Shown piece after piece: positions 45,961-58,791 of a DNA stretch of 64,000 nt. Origin of the DNA: Ganaspis brasiliensis. Its lineage: Eukaryota > Arthropoda > Insecta > Hymenoptera > Figitidae. The stretch is taken from NCBI GenBank assembly GCA_037103525.1, contig JAZKLR010000341.1:434001-498000 (forward strand), read 5' to 3'. How positions within the stretch are numbered: position 1 is the stretch's first letter; each line of letters begins with the position of its first letter. The notes beneath the pieces are model-generated. The model was not told the DNA's origin and did no database searches. It was given only the letters and a program-made list of their open reading frames with translations. The position numbers were made by a program, and so were the translations under genes.

Positions 45961-47875
45961 TTTTTTTTTTTAAAATGTACAACTGTGTCTTTTAAAATTG
46001 GGCGAAATCAATTCTAATAATATTTTTATTTTATAAAAAAAAAACCTTTTTTTAATAGAATCAGTAATTTTAATTTATGTAATAAGAAGATCTTATCATA
46101 CATTTATGAATTAAAAATTGAAAGATGGAAACAAAAAATAAATGTCTACAAATTTAAAAAAACAGTAGAAACTGTTTCCCGATTTTCATTATTAAAATAA
46201 TCAAGTGTCAATACAACTCTTTTTAAATTTTAGTTTGTTGTACGGTTGAAAATCTTATGTATTTGACAAACTTAGAAGAGTCTAGATTTTTGTAAAAGCC
46301 TAAATGTATTTTTGTTAGAAAGAAATAACCGAAAAACTTTTTAATAATTTTTTAATAATATATTTTTTAAAACTGATATCTTTTCTCTTTTCTTATTTTC
46401 GTAAGTATCTAAATTTCTATTCTATTTTCAGCAATACGATGTAACGATTTCTAATCTGTACCTAGAAATCATATCCAGGATCTCTTCTTAATGATTTTCG
46501 ATTATAAATATCGATTAGGGCAAGATGCGAGACAGTGATAATTGCTACCAAATTTAGATTCTTATACCTAGCATTCCTTACCATTATTATATTTCCCTAT
46601 TCCTTACAATAATTAGATTTAATATTTTCATCTTTTTTCTAACTTTGACAATCTTTGAGAAGAAAATTTTAAGATCACATTTTAGGGTGGAATTGCATTT
46701 CTAAAACCAGTTCTATCCTAAGCACAATCTCATTTCAAGATAGTAAATTTCAGAATTTTTCATAAATGTGTGCCTTGGTAATTCATTTTTTAATATTTAT
46801 ATAATTATATGCCAATAATATTGAGAGTATTAACATAGTCAAAAATAAAATAAAATAAAAAATCATAAAACCTCTTTTGAATAATTCACTGATAGAAAAT
46901 GGTAACAAGTTTCACTAAAATTCTTGACAGTTGAGGGAAAAAGTGCTTTTATAACTGAAATTATTCACTTCTCATGATAAAATTTTGATATTTAAAAACA
47001 TTTTTTAAAATTCTGGTTTAAGAATTAAATATTATATATTCTAAATGATTAAAAAAATTATTTATAATTTATTTATTATTTTATTTAAGAAGAACTTTTT
47101 TTGAATAAATCTAAATCTAAATCTATTTAAAACATTTTTTAAACAAGAAGATTTTGAAAGCACTAATTGAGATACTTCTTTTTTTAACAAATCGATATTT
47201 GACAATTTATTTTGTCTTTTAATATCAAGAAACTAAACAAAAAATTGAATTCGTATCAATGAGCCTTAAATAATAATTTGTGTATTAAAATTGATTAATT
47301 ACTGGGTTTATAATGGGTTTTTTATAGATCGATGATGACGAAAATAATAGATCTAGTAAGACGGACAAAAATAAAACCATTTTAACAAAATTATTTAAAC
47401 TCACGAAAGTTGGTGTAAATGCTTTTGTTAAATTTCCGATGCGGATCCAAATACTATTAAAAAAAAAACGTTATCCTGCCAAATATTTTGTATCACATAA
47501 TCATATTAATCTTCTCGAGAATTGATAAACTTTAGCAATTGTAGCTAATCCATCGTTTTTGACAATAATTTATGTAAAATAAATCTATTTTAAATAATTT
47601 TTGAATCCGCCTTTTGAAACCGGTTGAACTTCCAAAAAGTGAGTTTTGTTAATTGTTAAAAAAACTTTTATTTTTGTCCTTCATATACGATGTTTTCAAT
47701 TTTGAAAAATTATTAAGTTATTCAAAATCAGTGACCCTACAAAAATCCTAAATACTGAGTTTCATTTAATTTTTTAAACTTTTTTTATTTTGTATGACAG
47801 ATTGGATGAACTATTTTGTATTTTTAAAAATCAATAAAAATTTGTAAGCAGCGAATTGAAAACATTTTATGGTGA
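45961..47875. other. AT-rich region, no gene seen
   Basis: Broken frames only. A short word set near 47,180 matches 40,590 (see that entry). Confidence 0.45.
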
Positions 47876-47879
47876 ATGC

Positions 47880-48480
47880 GCTTTAGTGATCTCAAGAATA
47901 TGTCCCACATTTTTCCTAATTGACAAAAATAATTATAAATCCTAAGAAACCACCCCTAAGGAAAATGACAGAAAAATATCCAAACAGAAAACTCAAATTC
48001 TACAAAAAAATTATAATCAAGTCCTAAAATGACGAAACATACTCAGGGATATGTCCCCTAATTTTTTCAATTTACAAAAAGATTTATTAAACACAAGAAA
48101 ACATCCTTCTGATAGTTTTTTCAGTATTTTCTTGAGGGGTAGTTTTTTGGAGTTGATAATTTTATTTGCCAATTGGGAATATTAGTGAACGTATTCCTGA
48201 GTAAGTTCCATCATTTTAGAGTTGGATTAACATGTTTTTGTAGATTTTGAGTTTCCTGTTTGCATAATTTTCTGTTATTTTCCTTATGGGTGGTTTCTTG
48301 GGTTTGATAATTATTTTTGTCAATTAGGAAAAATGTGGGACATATTCTTGAGTACTTCCCTTCTTTTTAGAATTTCATTATAAATTTTTTGTAGAATTTG
48401 ATAAATTTTGTTAGATTTATTTTTTATTATATCTTTAGGGGTGGTTTTTGGGGGTTATTAACTTTCGATCTTGAGAAAGG
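47880..48480. repeat. Palindrome built of repeated subunits
   Basis: ATGTCCCACATTTTTCCTAA at 47,900 pairs with TTAGGAAAAATGTGGGACAT near 48,325 with no mismatch over 20 bases. Within each half a subunit containing TGTCCC, AATTGACAAAAA and ACCACCCCT is repeated at least twice. The centre is near 48,115. A further partial subunit extends to 48,480. Confidence 0.8.
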
Positions 48481-48489
48481 AAGTGAATC

Positions 48490-50224
48490 AAATTTTACTA
48501 ATATTGATAATAACTTAAATTGATTTGTAATATTGAAAATATTTTTTGAATTTAATGCGAGAAGCACGTGATCTCCTCTGATTGGTCATTGGTGATGCAA
48601 GTTGTGCAGGTTAATGCTTCAGTAGAAATATCCTGAATCGCGAGATTTCAATATTTTCTTATTTTTTTGTCAATTGTTATCAATTAAACCTGGGAATTTT
48701 TATTTATTTCATCAATAATTGCATATTTTTTTTATAATAATTGCTTTTTAGTGCAATTTCCTTTTTATGACTTATTTTCTAGCAAAGGACAAAACAGGCA
48801 CACTTTGGAGCAGGGTTTACTCTGGAATTATTAATTATGTATTTCACATTTAATTTATCTCAATTATTACACAAATCTATTCTACGGACATTAATTTATC
48901 ATAACTAATAGTTTATTTTGTCAGTTTTTATTATTATAAACATCAAAATATTAAGTGCGACAGAAAGCGAGTGAACTCGGTCGAATCTCGGTCAAACCAG
49001 GCTGCGAGAGGTGTCAAAGTTTCGAAGCAATGTAATTTTGTAGCAAAATTCCACATAAACGAAGCTTTGCTTGATTACATTAAAGTGGAAATTTGAATTT
49101 GTAATAATCTAGTAATTAAATCCAAGCAATATCACTTGTGCATTAAAAATTGAGCTTAAAGTGAATCTCGGGATTCTAACCTTAAAACTGAATTTTTACA
49201 AAGATTAATTAAATTAGAACAAAAAGGTCTTACCTCCTTTTTCGGGATAAAGGATATATATATAAGGCTTTAACTATTTTTTGTATAAATACCTCAACTA
49301 ATTGTAAATTTTCGTTCAATTAGATATACACAGAAGTTACGGAATAGTAACAGGGCGTTAGGCGCGAATTTCAAATCAAAATACTGACTAGGTTTCCACT
49401 TATGTCCATTAAATAATATTAAGTTGCTTATAAAACAAAGAAATAAATCAACATAATTAATACATTTTTCTCTAAATAAAAACAGTCCTCTTTTCAGATA
49501 TTTTGACCCTTGTTCCGAGATTACATTAACAAATCAGATGTGACTTTTGGGACGTGTAAAATACCACATCACCCATTACAAAGTAAAAATAAAATATATT
49601 ATATCAACCAATTGATTAATGTCTTCTATATTAAGCAGATTCGACTCTACAAATTTGTTTGGTTTGCTTTGACTTATTTTAATGTCTAAAGTTTTCTCTA
49701 GCTTTATTTATAAATTTTTCTATAATTTCTCTAGAAAATGTAGTCAACGGAACAATGAAAATTGACTAAGAGGGTCCATCTGCATAGCACCATCTGAATA
49801 GTAACAGTGATTATCTTGACAGTACAACAGTTAAAATATTTTTTTCCGATAAAACGATGACTTTTCTTGATAACATAATTTCATAATTTTTTTATAATAT
49901 GAATATCCACTCTTTATTATTTTCGTTCTTATATATTCATATGAATGTTTAAACAGAGATACACAAATTTTTATATCTTCAGAAACCAGTAATACATTAT
50001 GTATTAGGAATATTTTAAGAAATGTATATATTACGTACAGACTCATATCTTTATTACTACATACTAAAATTATAATGCCTATTTTTACATTAAAACTTTT
50101 CTTGGCATTTTCTTTTAAATAACATTACTATTAGAAACAATCAGTAAATTATAAAAATTAATATTTTAAACTTTTAGTTATTTAATATTCATTTTCATAT
50201 TTATCATTTATCAACTTTTTTCAG
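48490..50224. other. Upstream region of transporter first exon
   Basis: 48,955-49,040 is locally less AT-rich (GCGAGTGAACTCGGTCG, AGGCTGCGAGAGGTG) and could hold a promoter or 5' untranslated exon. A tract ending tttttcag at 50,224 would be a plausible acceptor for a leader exon continuing to the ATG at 50,306. Neither is proven. Confidence 0.3.
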
Positions 50225-50305
50225 TTTCTAATTATCATTTTTGTGCAACATGTATTTAAGATTATTATGAACTTTAATGTTAAATAAGAGTAAACCGGTT
50301 ACACC

Positions 50306-50562
50306 ATGGCAAGGAAATGTGATGAGGTTAATGATACATGTCTTAATGTCCTACCTAGAACAAAATTTAAAAATTTTGATGATGTTTTACCATATGTTGG
50401 AGGTTTTGGAAATTATCAGTGGACTTTATTGTCGACTTCACTTATATTTGGGGTAGCTTTTGCTTCTGTATTTTTTTCACAAATATTTATCACCGTTGTG
50501 CCACAGAATCATTGGTGCAAAGTAAATCAAATGATGGAACTGAATTTAACCCAAGAACAAAG
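50306..50562 (+). CDS. SLC22-like transporter, first coding exon (copy 1)
   Basis: ATG 50,306 lies in a good context (caccATGG). The 257-bp exon ends at the donor aaag|gtatcc. It encodes 86 residues: a cytoplasmic start with FDDVLPYVGGFG, the first transmembrane helix (LLSTSLIFGVAFASVFF) and the extracellular NHWCKV, as in insect organic cation transporters. The exon is the same length as that at 54,311 and about 70% identical in protein. No second exon is found before 54,311. It either splices to 58,593 as an alternative first exon or is an orphaned duplicate. Confidence 0.8.
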
Positions 50563-51038
50563 GTATCCTTTATACAGCTCTACAATTTTTAATGTCATAG
50601 AAAAGTCAGATAAAGTTAGAGGTGTCAAAACTCTTGTTTTGAGAAAAACGAGTTTAAAAGAGCGAAAACAAAAGTCGAGCGCGCACGGTGTTCTGTAGAA
50701 ACAGCTAATATAATATGAATTGTTATAACTTGAAAAATATTTAATAAAAACATTTTCTGATTTTTGATAATGAAAAAGGAACCTTTAATAACGTTAAATC
50801 AATCATAATCCAAAAATCGATTTTTTGCTTCTTAGGTACCTTTCTTTGGAGCGCGTCACATTTGTAAATGACAAAAAGTGTTTTTTAAAAAAAAATATAA
50901 AAAAAACAAAACACATTACAATTTTTTTAATTGTTATTTTTAAAATAGCTTCTGTTGGATTCCAGATTTTACTAGTAAAAATAACCATACCAATTTTCAT
51001 TTAAATCCCTTGCACCTTTTTCAAGTTATCGTGTTTAA

Positions 51039-51479
51039 GGTAGTTGTCGCGTGGATGCTACATGGTGAAAACCGATCGAAAAAAAGAACAATAAATAAAC
51101 TTGTATATCAACTCATTTGCTTCCTTATGATCTCTTCTAACGTCACGTAAATACTTTTCATGATTTTAAACCATTTTCTATGCTGTACGGTCAATAAAGT
51201 TCACTTTTTTTTAAAGCATTTGTTTTATCTCAATGTGCAACTTACTGGTTTTATTTGAAAATCTGACGAATCGTTTTCATATAAATGAATATGAGAGACT
51301 TAAATTACGTGCATTAAGCGCTAGCGTATGTAAAAGATATCAACTTTGGATTTATATTTTGAAGCTCAGAAACGGTCAAAATTAATGGGATAGGTCTTAT
51401 TACATACATAAATACTTCTGAAATACTGATGCAAAGTTTAAAAAAAATCTGACGAAAGTCATTCTACGCGACAAATACC
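51039..51479. mobile_element. 441-bp TTAA-flanked element
   Basis: Ends are GGTAGTTGTCGCG and an imperfect inverse (CGCGACAAATACC). TTAA flanks at 51,035-51,038 and 51,480-51,483. No coding. Its outermost GGTAGT resembles that of the element at 54,679. Confidence 0.75.
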
Positions 51480-51691
51480 TTAAAAGAAAAAGTACATCCG
51501 TTAACACACACATACATACTTAGACTATCGGCCAGAGTTGTGGGACCACCCAATTTGAGATGCATGAAAAACGTCTCTAAACGAAAAAGTATGGAAAATA
51601 ATTTTTTTTCTTTTTACTTTCTAAAATAATATAAAATAAACATTTATAGTAATAAATAAATATATATTTTATCGTATAATGTTCTCATATT

Positions 51692-53837
51692 TAGTCCAGT
51701 CAACAGGTACTTTTAGACGGTAATAATTTGGAAGGTTAAATTCGGTTTTATTTTAAATTGGCGGTTTTTTGTGCTTTTTAAGTGAAAAAATGTTACATAA
51801 AGAAAAAGTATATAAAACTCTGAGTATTTTTTTAAAAAAAAATGAGCTTAATTGGCCAAATAGTATCCAAGTTATGCCCTTTAAAATTTTACTAATTTTT
51901 CATCATTTATGCCCGAAAAAACTTTGTTTTCAAAAACTAATGCCGAACTTGTTTTTACGTAATCGGATGGAAAAATAATGTACATAAAAGTTGTAGTACA
52001 CTATATTAGCTTTATATTCCCGTTTAGAAAATTAAATTCGGCCCACTAGTTACCGAGCTATGACCTCCTAAAAAAAATACCAGTTTTCACGTTTTTTCAC
52101 ATAGTTGCAAATTTTTTTGCTGATTCAACATGGCAGACGATAGTCTTTTTTAACTTCGCTGATTTTCGAGAGAGTCTGTATCTAGGTGTTTTTGTTGACC
52201 TGTTTACGAATTGCATTTAAATTTTCAAAAATTTTAAATAATGTATCTAGTATGGCAAACTACATTTATATAAAATTAGTTAAGTTTTATGAGACTTGTT
52301 ATCTTTAGGTTCTAGGTGTCGCTGATTAAGAACATGCAGAAAGACTTTATTAATTCAAAATGGCGGATTCTCAATTACTGCTAATCGGTGCTTCCTTTCC
52401 AGTCCAAAGATTTAAAAATGAAATGTAAAAAAAGGAACTAAATGTTTACCACGTCCACGTCTTGAGTGCTGAGTAATGTTAAGAGTAAAATATAATTGGC
52501 TGATATTTTTTAGGATCAATATTTCCATAACTTAAGATACCAAGACTCACGAACATAAACCAATTTTTAAAAAATATTGTCCGCAATAAAAGATCCTCCA
52601 TTTTAGATTATTAAAATTTGATTGCAAAATCGTAATCAGCGACTCCAAAAACCCCTAGATACCAAGTCTCACAAAAATAAGCTAATTTTTAAAAAATATC
52701 GTCCGCCATATTGGATCCAACATTTTGAATTTTAAAATGTGACTACGGATTCGTAATCAGCGACCCTCGAAGCCCTTGGATAAAATGTCTCATCGAAATC
52801 AACGAATTTTTTTAAAAATATTGTCCGCTATATTGGATCCACCATGAAAATTAACAAATTTTTTAATATCGTCCGCCATAAAGGATCCGCTGTTTTAAAA
52901 TTTTAAAATCGGCTTGAAAATTCGTAATCAGCGACCCTAAAAACCCTTAGATACCAAGTGTCACGAAAATAAGCCAAATTTAAAAGAATATCTTTCACCA
53001 TATTGGTTCCGCCATTTTGAATTTTTATAATCTGGTTGCAGATTCGTAATCAGAGACCCCGAAAACTCACAGATACCAAGTCACACGAAAATAAGCCAAT
53101 TTTAAAAAAATATCGTTTGCTATATTGGATCCGCCATTTTTAATTTTTAAAATTTGATTGAAAATACATAATCAGTTACCCCAAAAACTCATAGATGCCA
53201 GGTGTCATAGAAATTAGCCAATTTAAAAAAAATATCGTCCGCCACATTGGATCCGCCATTTTAAATTTTAAAAATCTGATTGCATATTCGTAATCAGCGA
53301 CTCGAAAAACACCTAGATACCAAGTGTCACGAAAATTAGCACATTTTTAAAAAATATTGTCCGCCATATTGGATGCGCCATTTTCAATTTTTAAAATAAT
53401 GCAATAATTTATAGAAACAAACTTGTATTATGTACATTATTTTTCCATCCGATTACGTAAAAAAACAATTCGGCATTAGTTTTTGAAAACAAGGTTTTTT
53501 CGTGCAAAAATGATGAAAAATTAGTAAAATTTGAAAGGGCATAACTCGGGAACTATTTGGCCAATTAAGTTTATCTCTTTTTTAAAAGACTCAGAATTTT
53601 ATATACTTTTTCTTTATGTAACATATTTTTTACTTAAAAAGCACAAAAAACCGACAATTTCAGAAAATGCGATTTTTTGCTCCTTTTCTGAAAAATTTAC
53701 CCGGGTTCCCGGTCGCCACGCGTGCCGATAACTTAGAGTCTTTAATTGTATGCTAAAATAAAGAGTTCAAGTCAAAAACATCGACCTTCCGAGTTATTAC
53801 CGTATAATACGTTTTTTCCGACGTATTGACTGGACTA
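51692..53837. mobile_element. 2.1-kb fold-back element with TATT duplication
   Basis: Ends read TAGTCCAGTCAA and TTGACTGGACTA; TATT flanks at 51,688-51,691 and 53,838-53,841. Arms of about 300 bp pair words such as AATCGGATGGAAAAATAATG (51,961) with CATTATTTTTCCATCCGATT. The centre is filled by a tandem array. No ORF of note; superfamily unassigned. Confidence 0.85.
52500..53400. repeat. ~122-bp tandem array inside the fold-back element
   Basis: About seven units each contain TCGTCCGCCATATTGGATCC, a CCGCCATTTT word, TTCGTAATCAGCGAC and AGATACCAAG. Spacing between ggatcc words is 121-123 bp, with one shortened unit near 52,850-52,890. Units differ by 10-20%. Confidence 0.88.
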
Positions 53838-54310
53838 TATTACAAATATTTTGTCGATAAGAGTTTAAGACGGAAGTTAAAAAATCCATATTATTAAAGT
53901 TACTACTACTGCATTTATACTTGCGATTAAGGATTGACCAATCCAAAAAAATTAAACATTAAGGAGAAAAGAAAGTTACTTCCTCATAAGCTATAGTGAC
54001 AATTAAAAAGTAATTTGTTTTTTTTCAATAAGGAAACAAACGTTTTGTGAAATAAATACAAACATCTACTAGTCAATAATTTACAGTAGACAGACTATCA
54101 CTTATCCACAATTAATTTTATTTTATTTTACTTAACTTGATCATTGTTCTTGTACTCTAATTTTCAAGTAAAAAAATATATATAAGAAAACCCAAATAGT
54201 TATCTATCGGTTGAAATCAAAGTTCCTTTGATTTAGAAAAATTGATTTTTTATAAAATATTTATAATCCTTTTTATCTTATTATCAAATAAGATTAAATT
54301 GGATAGAAAA

Positions 54311-57300
54311 ATGGTAATAAATCGTGATCAGGTTACTGAAAAATGCCTCAATGTCCAACCTAGAAGAAAAATAGAATATTTTGATGATGTTTTACCATAT
54401 GTTGGAGATTTCGAAAAATACCAATGGACTTTATTGTCGACTGTACTTATATTTGGCTCAGCTTTTGCTACAGTTTTCTTTTCACAAATATTTATCACTG
54501 TTGTTCCTCAAAATCATTGGTGCAAAGTACAACAAGTGATGGGATTAAACTTAACACAAGAACTAAGGTATTATTATTATAGCTAATAATTGTAAATATT
54601 CCGAATGGTAAAGAAAAGTCGGATTTTGTTAGGAAAAGACTACAAAAAAAATATAGGTTTTTAAAATATATATTTTAAGGTAGTATTATACTTTGCATCG
54701 ATCAAAAAAAAATACTTTTTTAGTTTTTTTTTGTTTTGTGGTCTCCATTACCTCAAGAATATAATTCCAAAATTGCAGATTAAAATTCGAAGAAGTAAAA
54801 AAGTTATACACATGTAAAAGTTATACATATGCACATCTGTTCATTACATACAAAACTTTAAACGCGTTTTTCTCAAAACTATGTTTTTTTAACTGTCGGA
54901 CAGCTTAACTCGAGTTCTTTTTAATCGATATTAAAAAATCTTAGATCAATTTCTTCGTTATAAAATCCTTAGATATCTCCCCTACATACGATTGTCTACT
55001 TTTTTCCTAGTTTTTTAATACTCAAAAATGACAAAAAAAACCCATTTTTTGTGATTTTTCTTTTAAATTGGCGCTATTTTTTATTTTTTAATATTTTTTA
55101 TCGGAGTTAGGGGGGATATCTAACCAAATGTATCAGTTTTAAAACCATTTTTGGTTTTTACAGATCGGATGTTTTTGTAAAGCTGTAGCTTGTCCTCCGA
55201 TTTATCGTTTATTTTTTTTATCTTCACTGAGAAAATATGATGACTAAATATAACCATTTGTTGATTAAATTTAGCAGAGTGAGGTTGTTGATATAGGACC
55301 TGCAAACCACTTTGTTTATTATTAGCCGATTAAACTCGTACTGTTTACCAACAAGTTCACTGTGACCGCCAACGTCTTGTTTGTTTTGTTCCGAGTACGT
55401 CAACAAACAAATTTGCTAGAGGCTTATTTTCTCAGTGTTGACTTTGGCGCCCTCTAGTGATGAAACCGGCACAGTAAATTTTTTTTTATTCTTGACAGAC
55501 AAAAATGTCAATAATATGATGCAAAAAGTTTCATAGCTTTAAATAAAGTTATCACCGAGAAAAAAAATTGTTTTTTAAAGTCATATTTGACTACTTACAA
55601 GGTATAATACTACCTTAAACTACATAAATTAAATTACGCAGGATTGCTCTCTAAATTTCTTGAAGTGCGAGTTTTCACTCTAGGGAGAGTGAAAATTAAG
55701 TCACTCCAAATTAACTCTGAAAGAATGAAAACTCACTCTTATAGAGTAAATTTTCATTTCAATTAGATTGAAAATTTACTTCAAGCAAAAAGTGAACTGT
55801 CACTTCAATATGAAGCTAGTTCATGGTCCGTGTAATATGATTCCTATTCAATGTTTAGAATAATAAAATGCTAACTCTAAAATTCCGTTTAAAATTTAAG
55901 TTAAAGTTCAAAGAATATTAAAATATCAATTAAACTGTAATATTCTTTTCATAGCGTAGTCTTAAAAATGGCGTGATTAGGTTCTCTGTAGATAACCAGA
56001 AAGTTGCAGATTTAAGGGGGGAACACCAGTTGTAAGCCAAAAAAAAGTGCTTTTTTCAAGAATTTTTTTCAAGAAAACCATAATACTTTTTGAAGACTAC
56101 TATTTATTAGTTAAAAGTACATGTTCAAAGCTGTAATTAAAAAAAAAAAAAAGTGTTTTTGAACCAAAACTTTGGAAGATATGGGCCATTGAAGCGACGC
56201 CTTCCAAAAAAAAGGTAATTTGCGGTGATCAGGATTCCTCAAGTATGCTTCGTCTGAAATGCAAAAATGAAACTGATTTGCATTTATTATAAGATTATCC
56301 TGTTAGTGATCGAAGGATTTTAAGAAAAAAAAAAATTTGACAAAATGGCGACCTGTCAAAACCAAACGTATGATTTTCGTTAAAAAAAACGGTCGATTTT
56401 GAGCTATATAAACAAAAGTTTTGCATAGAAAAAAAATCCTTCGATCACTAACTCGGCTTAGATGTATAAATTAAGCATACCAAATTTTAAGTAAATCGGT
56501 TTAATGGTTTTCGAGTAATCGTGGTCACCGACTTTGAAAATGTCATTTTGAGAAAAACGCATTTAAAGTTTCAACTTACTTTTTTGTCAAACACTTGAAA
56601 TGACCTTTGCTCCCCATATTATTCCTTCTTTCCTCAAAATTATGAAGGCCAGGTACAAAAACTGTAAATCTAAGCGTAAAACAAAAGAGGAATAGGCCTG
56701 AAGCGCCAGTTGTAACTGGTGCCTGGTCTGAAGCTACCTGGCGCGCTTTTATATTATTCTGTATATCTCATTCATTTTTCACCGAAACAACTTAAAAATT
56801 TACAGACAAACTTCTAAAAGTATATAGTTTAAGGAAATGGAAAGAAAAAAAAATCGATTTTTTGAAAATTACAACTGGTGTTCCCCCCTTAAGAACGATT
56901 CACTATGTGACGTCAGAGTGCAAACTCTTTAGCGTAAGTAGTACAGCTTCAAAATCTAACCTAACCGTATCACTAGCGCGGCGTGTTGACAAGTAAAAAA
57001 GTGTGAGACATTCAATTTGGATTGTATTTGTGTACACTCTGACGTGACATAGTGAATCCTTTTTAATTCTGCAATTTTCTGGTTAGAGAACCGAATCACG
57101 CCTTTTATGACTTTGTTATGAAAAGTATCGTACGTAACTGCGTGAACAAAGCAGTCGTTTTAAAACTCGCGCAATTTTTTCAACTCGTTTCACTCGTTGC
57201 AAAAACTTTGCACTCGTTTCAGAAACGACTGCTTGTCACGCATGTTACGAAATATACTATTTATGCCTTTTCATATTTCTAGTTTATAAATAAATAAAAA

Positions 57301-57550
57301 AATTAAGATCTTAAACATTTAGATTTAAGATTTTTCAAAAAACTAACTTATTTTTTAAGAAATATCAACCTTTTTGACAGATTTTAGTATAATTAATTCT
57401 AGATTATTTCAAGTATTTTAAATACTTGATATTGAAAATATAATTTTTAGTAATTTTTTATAAATGATAAATAAATATAAGTTTAAAAGTAAGTTTTATT
57501 AATTATAAAAATTACATTTTAAATGACAAGCATTTAAAATACTTATAACC

Positions 57551-57583
<33 letters not shown>

Positions 57584-58791
57584 AAGAATTATCTAAATTG
57601 TTGACATTTTTAATTAAAAGATTTAAAAATTAGTTAACTTGGATTAAATTTTCAAATTTAAAAAGTTTAAGATCTAAATTTTGTATTATTTGTTTATAAA
57701 CTAGAAATTCCTTACATTAAATTATTCATACCCACAGGAAACAGTAAATTATTTTTACATCTAAAGACGAAAAATTTTGTGTTAAAATATTAAAAAATTA
57801 GTAAGCATTGGTTTAAATCTTGAATTAAATTTAATCTGGTGAGTGAGTAATAGAAGTTTAAGAACTTATTATCTTCTAATTTATTGGTTATAATAGGGAA
57901 TATCATGTATTGAATTATTTATAACAGGGAAATATAAATTATTTTTACTTCTGAAAACGAAAACGGCTTATATAATATATTATTATATTAACATTTTATT
58001 ATTTACTATATTTAAACTGGAATTTTAATTATATTAAAAGCAAATTTGAGTTACCATTATATTATTCTGAACATGGACTACGAATCATATTGTATGGACA
58101 ATGAACTAGCTTCATATTGAATTGTGCTCAATACTGAGTTAGAATTATATATTTTTGATAATTGAATAAGCATTTTATCAACGGGAGGAGTCGTTATATA
58201 GGTCAATTGATTCTTTTTGAGATAAAGAATATGATTCGTTTATTTTTTAAGTTGTATTTTTAGTGTACAATTTTTTTTACAAAAAACGATATTTTTTGGT
58301 GAAAAATAGAGCTCAAAAAATTGTCGTTGAATATTTACAAAAATCCTTGTGTATAAATGTAGTTACTTATGAGGTTAATTTACTATCTAAATTTTATTGA
58401 AATTCGTTTAGGCGGTTTCGAGATATCCCATCGCCAAAAAAGTAACCACACACATACACATACGGACTTTTTTCAATACTGAAAATTTAGACTTTTCCGA
58501 TGAATAAAATAAAAAAGTAGTTGACACAGAAATGTGTAAGTAAATAATAAATATAAATTTATATACTGTCTTTTTATTTTTTACATTTTTAGGAGAAAAT
58601 TAGTAATCCCTCAATCAAAGGAATATCCATATTACGATAGATGCCATCACAAAAAATTAAATATGCAAAATATTAGGCTATTATCGGAAGCAAATATCGA
58701 CTCTTTAAAATGGGAAACAGATGAAGTTGTCCAATGTAATCAGTGGGAATATAATTTTAACGAAGTTCCATATGCTAGTATCAGCGTTGAG
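54311..58791 (+). CDS. SLC22-like transporter, first two coding exons (copy 2, partial)
   Basis: Exon 1 is 54,311-54,567 (donor gtatta) and exon 2 is 58,593-58,791 (acceptor ttttag, donor gtaata). The junction is in phase. Exon 1 has FDDVLPYVG, a helix with LIFGSAFATVFF and NHWCKV. Exon 2 has YPYYDRC, KWETDEVVQCNQWEY, the extracellular loop with conserved Cys and Trp typical of organic cation transporters. Later exons lie beyond the window or were not found to 64,000. The 4-kb intron is packed with repeat elements. Confidence 0.85.
54679..55614. mobile_element. 936-bp TTAA-flanked element in transporter intron
   Basis: Ends are GGTAGTATTATAC and its exact inverse; TTAA flanks at 54,675-54,678 and 55,615-55,618. 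Repeats of TTTTTTGTGATTTTT kind inside, no ORF of note. Confidence 0.88.
55640..55850. repeat. CACTCT-rich hairpin repeat
   Basis: Short repeats GAGTTTTCACTCT, AGAGTGAAAATT, AAACTCACTCT and AATTTTCATT alternate on both strands. It begins CTCTCTAAATTT, like the element at 59,518, suggesting a related family. Ends were not resolved. Confidence 0.5.
55943..57128. repeat. Hairpin MITE split by a TTAA element
   Basis: CTTTTCATAGC ... GGCGTGATTAGGTTCTCT at the left pairs with GAGAACCGAATCACGCC and TTATGAAAAG at the right. Inner parts CACTATGTGACGTCAGAGTG and CACTCTGACGTGACATAGTG are also an inverted pair. Together they form a hairpin element of about 310 bp into which the 873-bp element at 56,016 was inserted. 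Confidence 0.78.
56016..56888. mobile_element. 873-bp TTAA-flanked element nested in a hairpin MITE
   Basis: Ends are GGGGGGAACACCAGTTGTAA and its inverse TTACAACTGGTGTTCCCCCC; TTAA at 56,012-56,015 and 56,889-56,892. No coding capacity seen. Terminal G-run resembles the element at 37,069. Confidence 0.9.
57116..57275. repeat. Palindromic repeat with AAGCAGTCGTTT ends
   Basis: ATGAAAAG ... GCGTGAACAAAGCAGTCGTTTT pairs with AACGACTGCTTGTCACGC ... CTTTTCAT, and ACTCGTT words are repeated in the loop. The left edge overlaps the previous hairpin by a few bases, so the two may be one compound element. Confidence 0.65.
57550..57581. repeat. AAT trinucleotide microsatellite
   Basis: About ten AAT units. 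The rest of 57,276-58,592 is AT-rich intron without recognised features. Confidence 0.85.
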
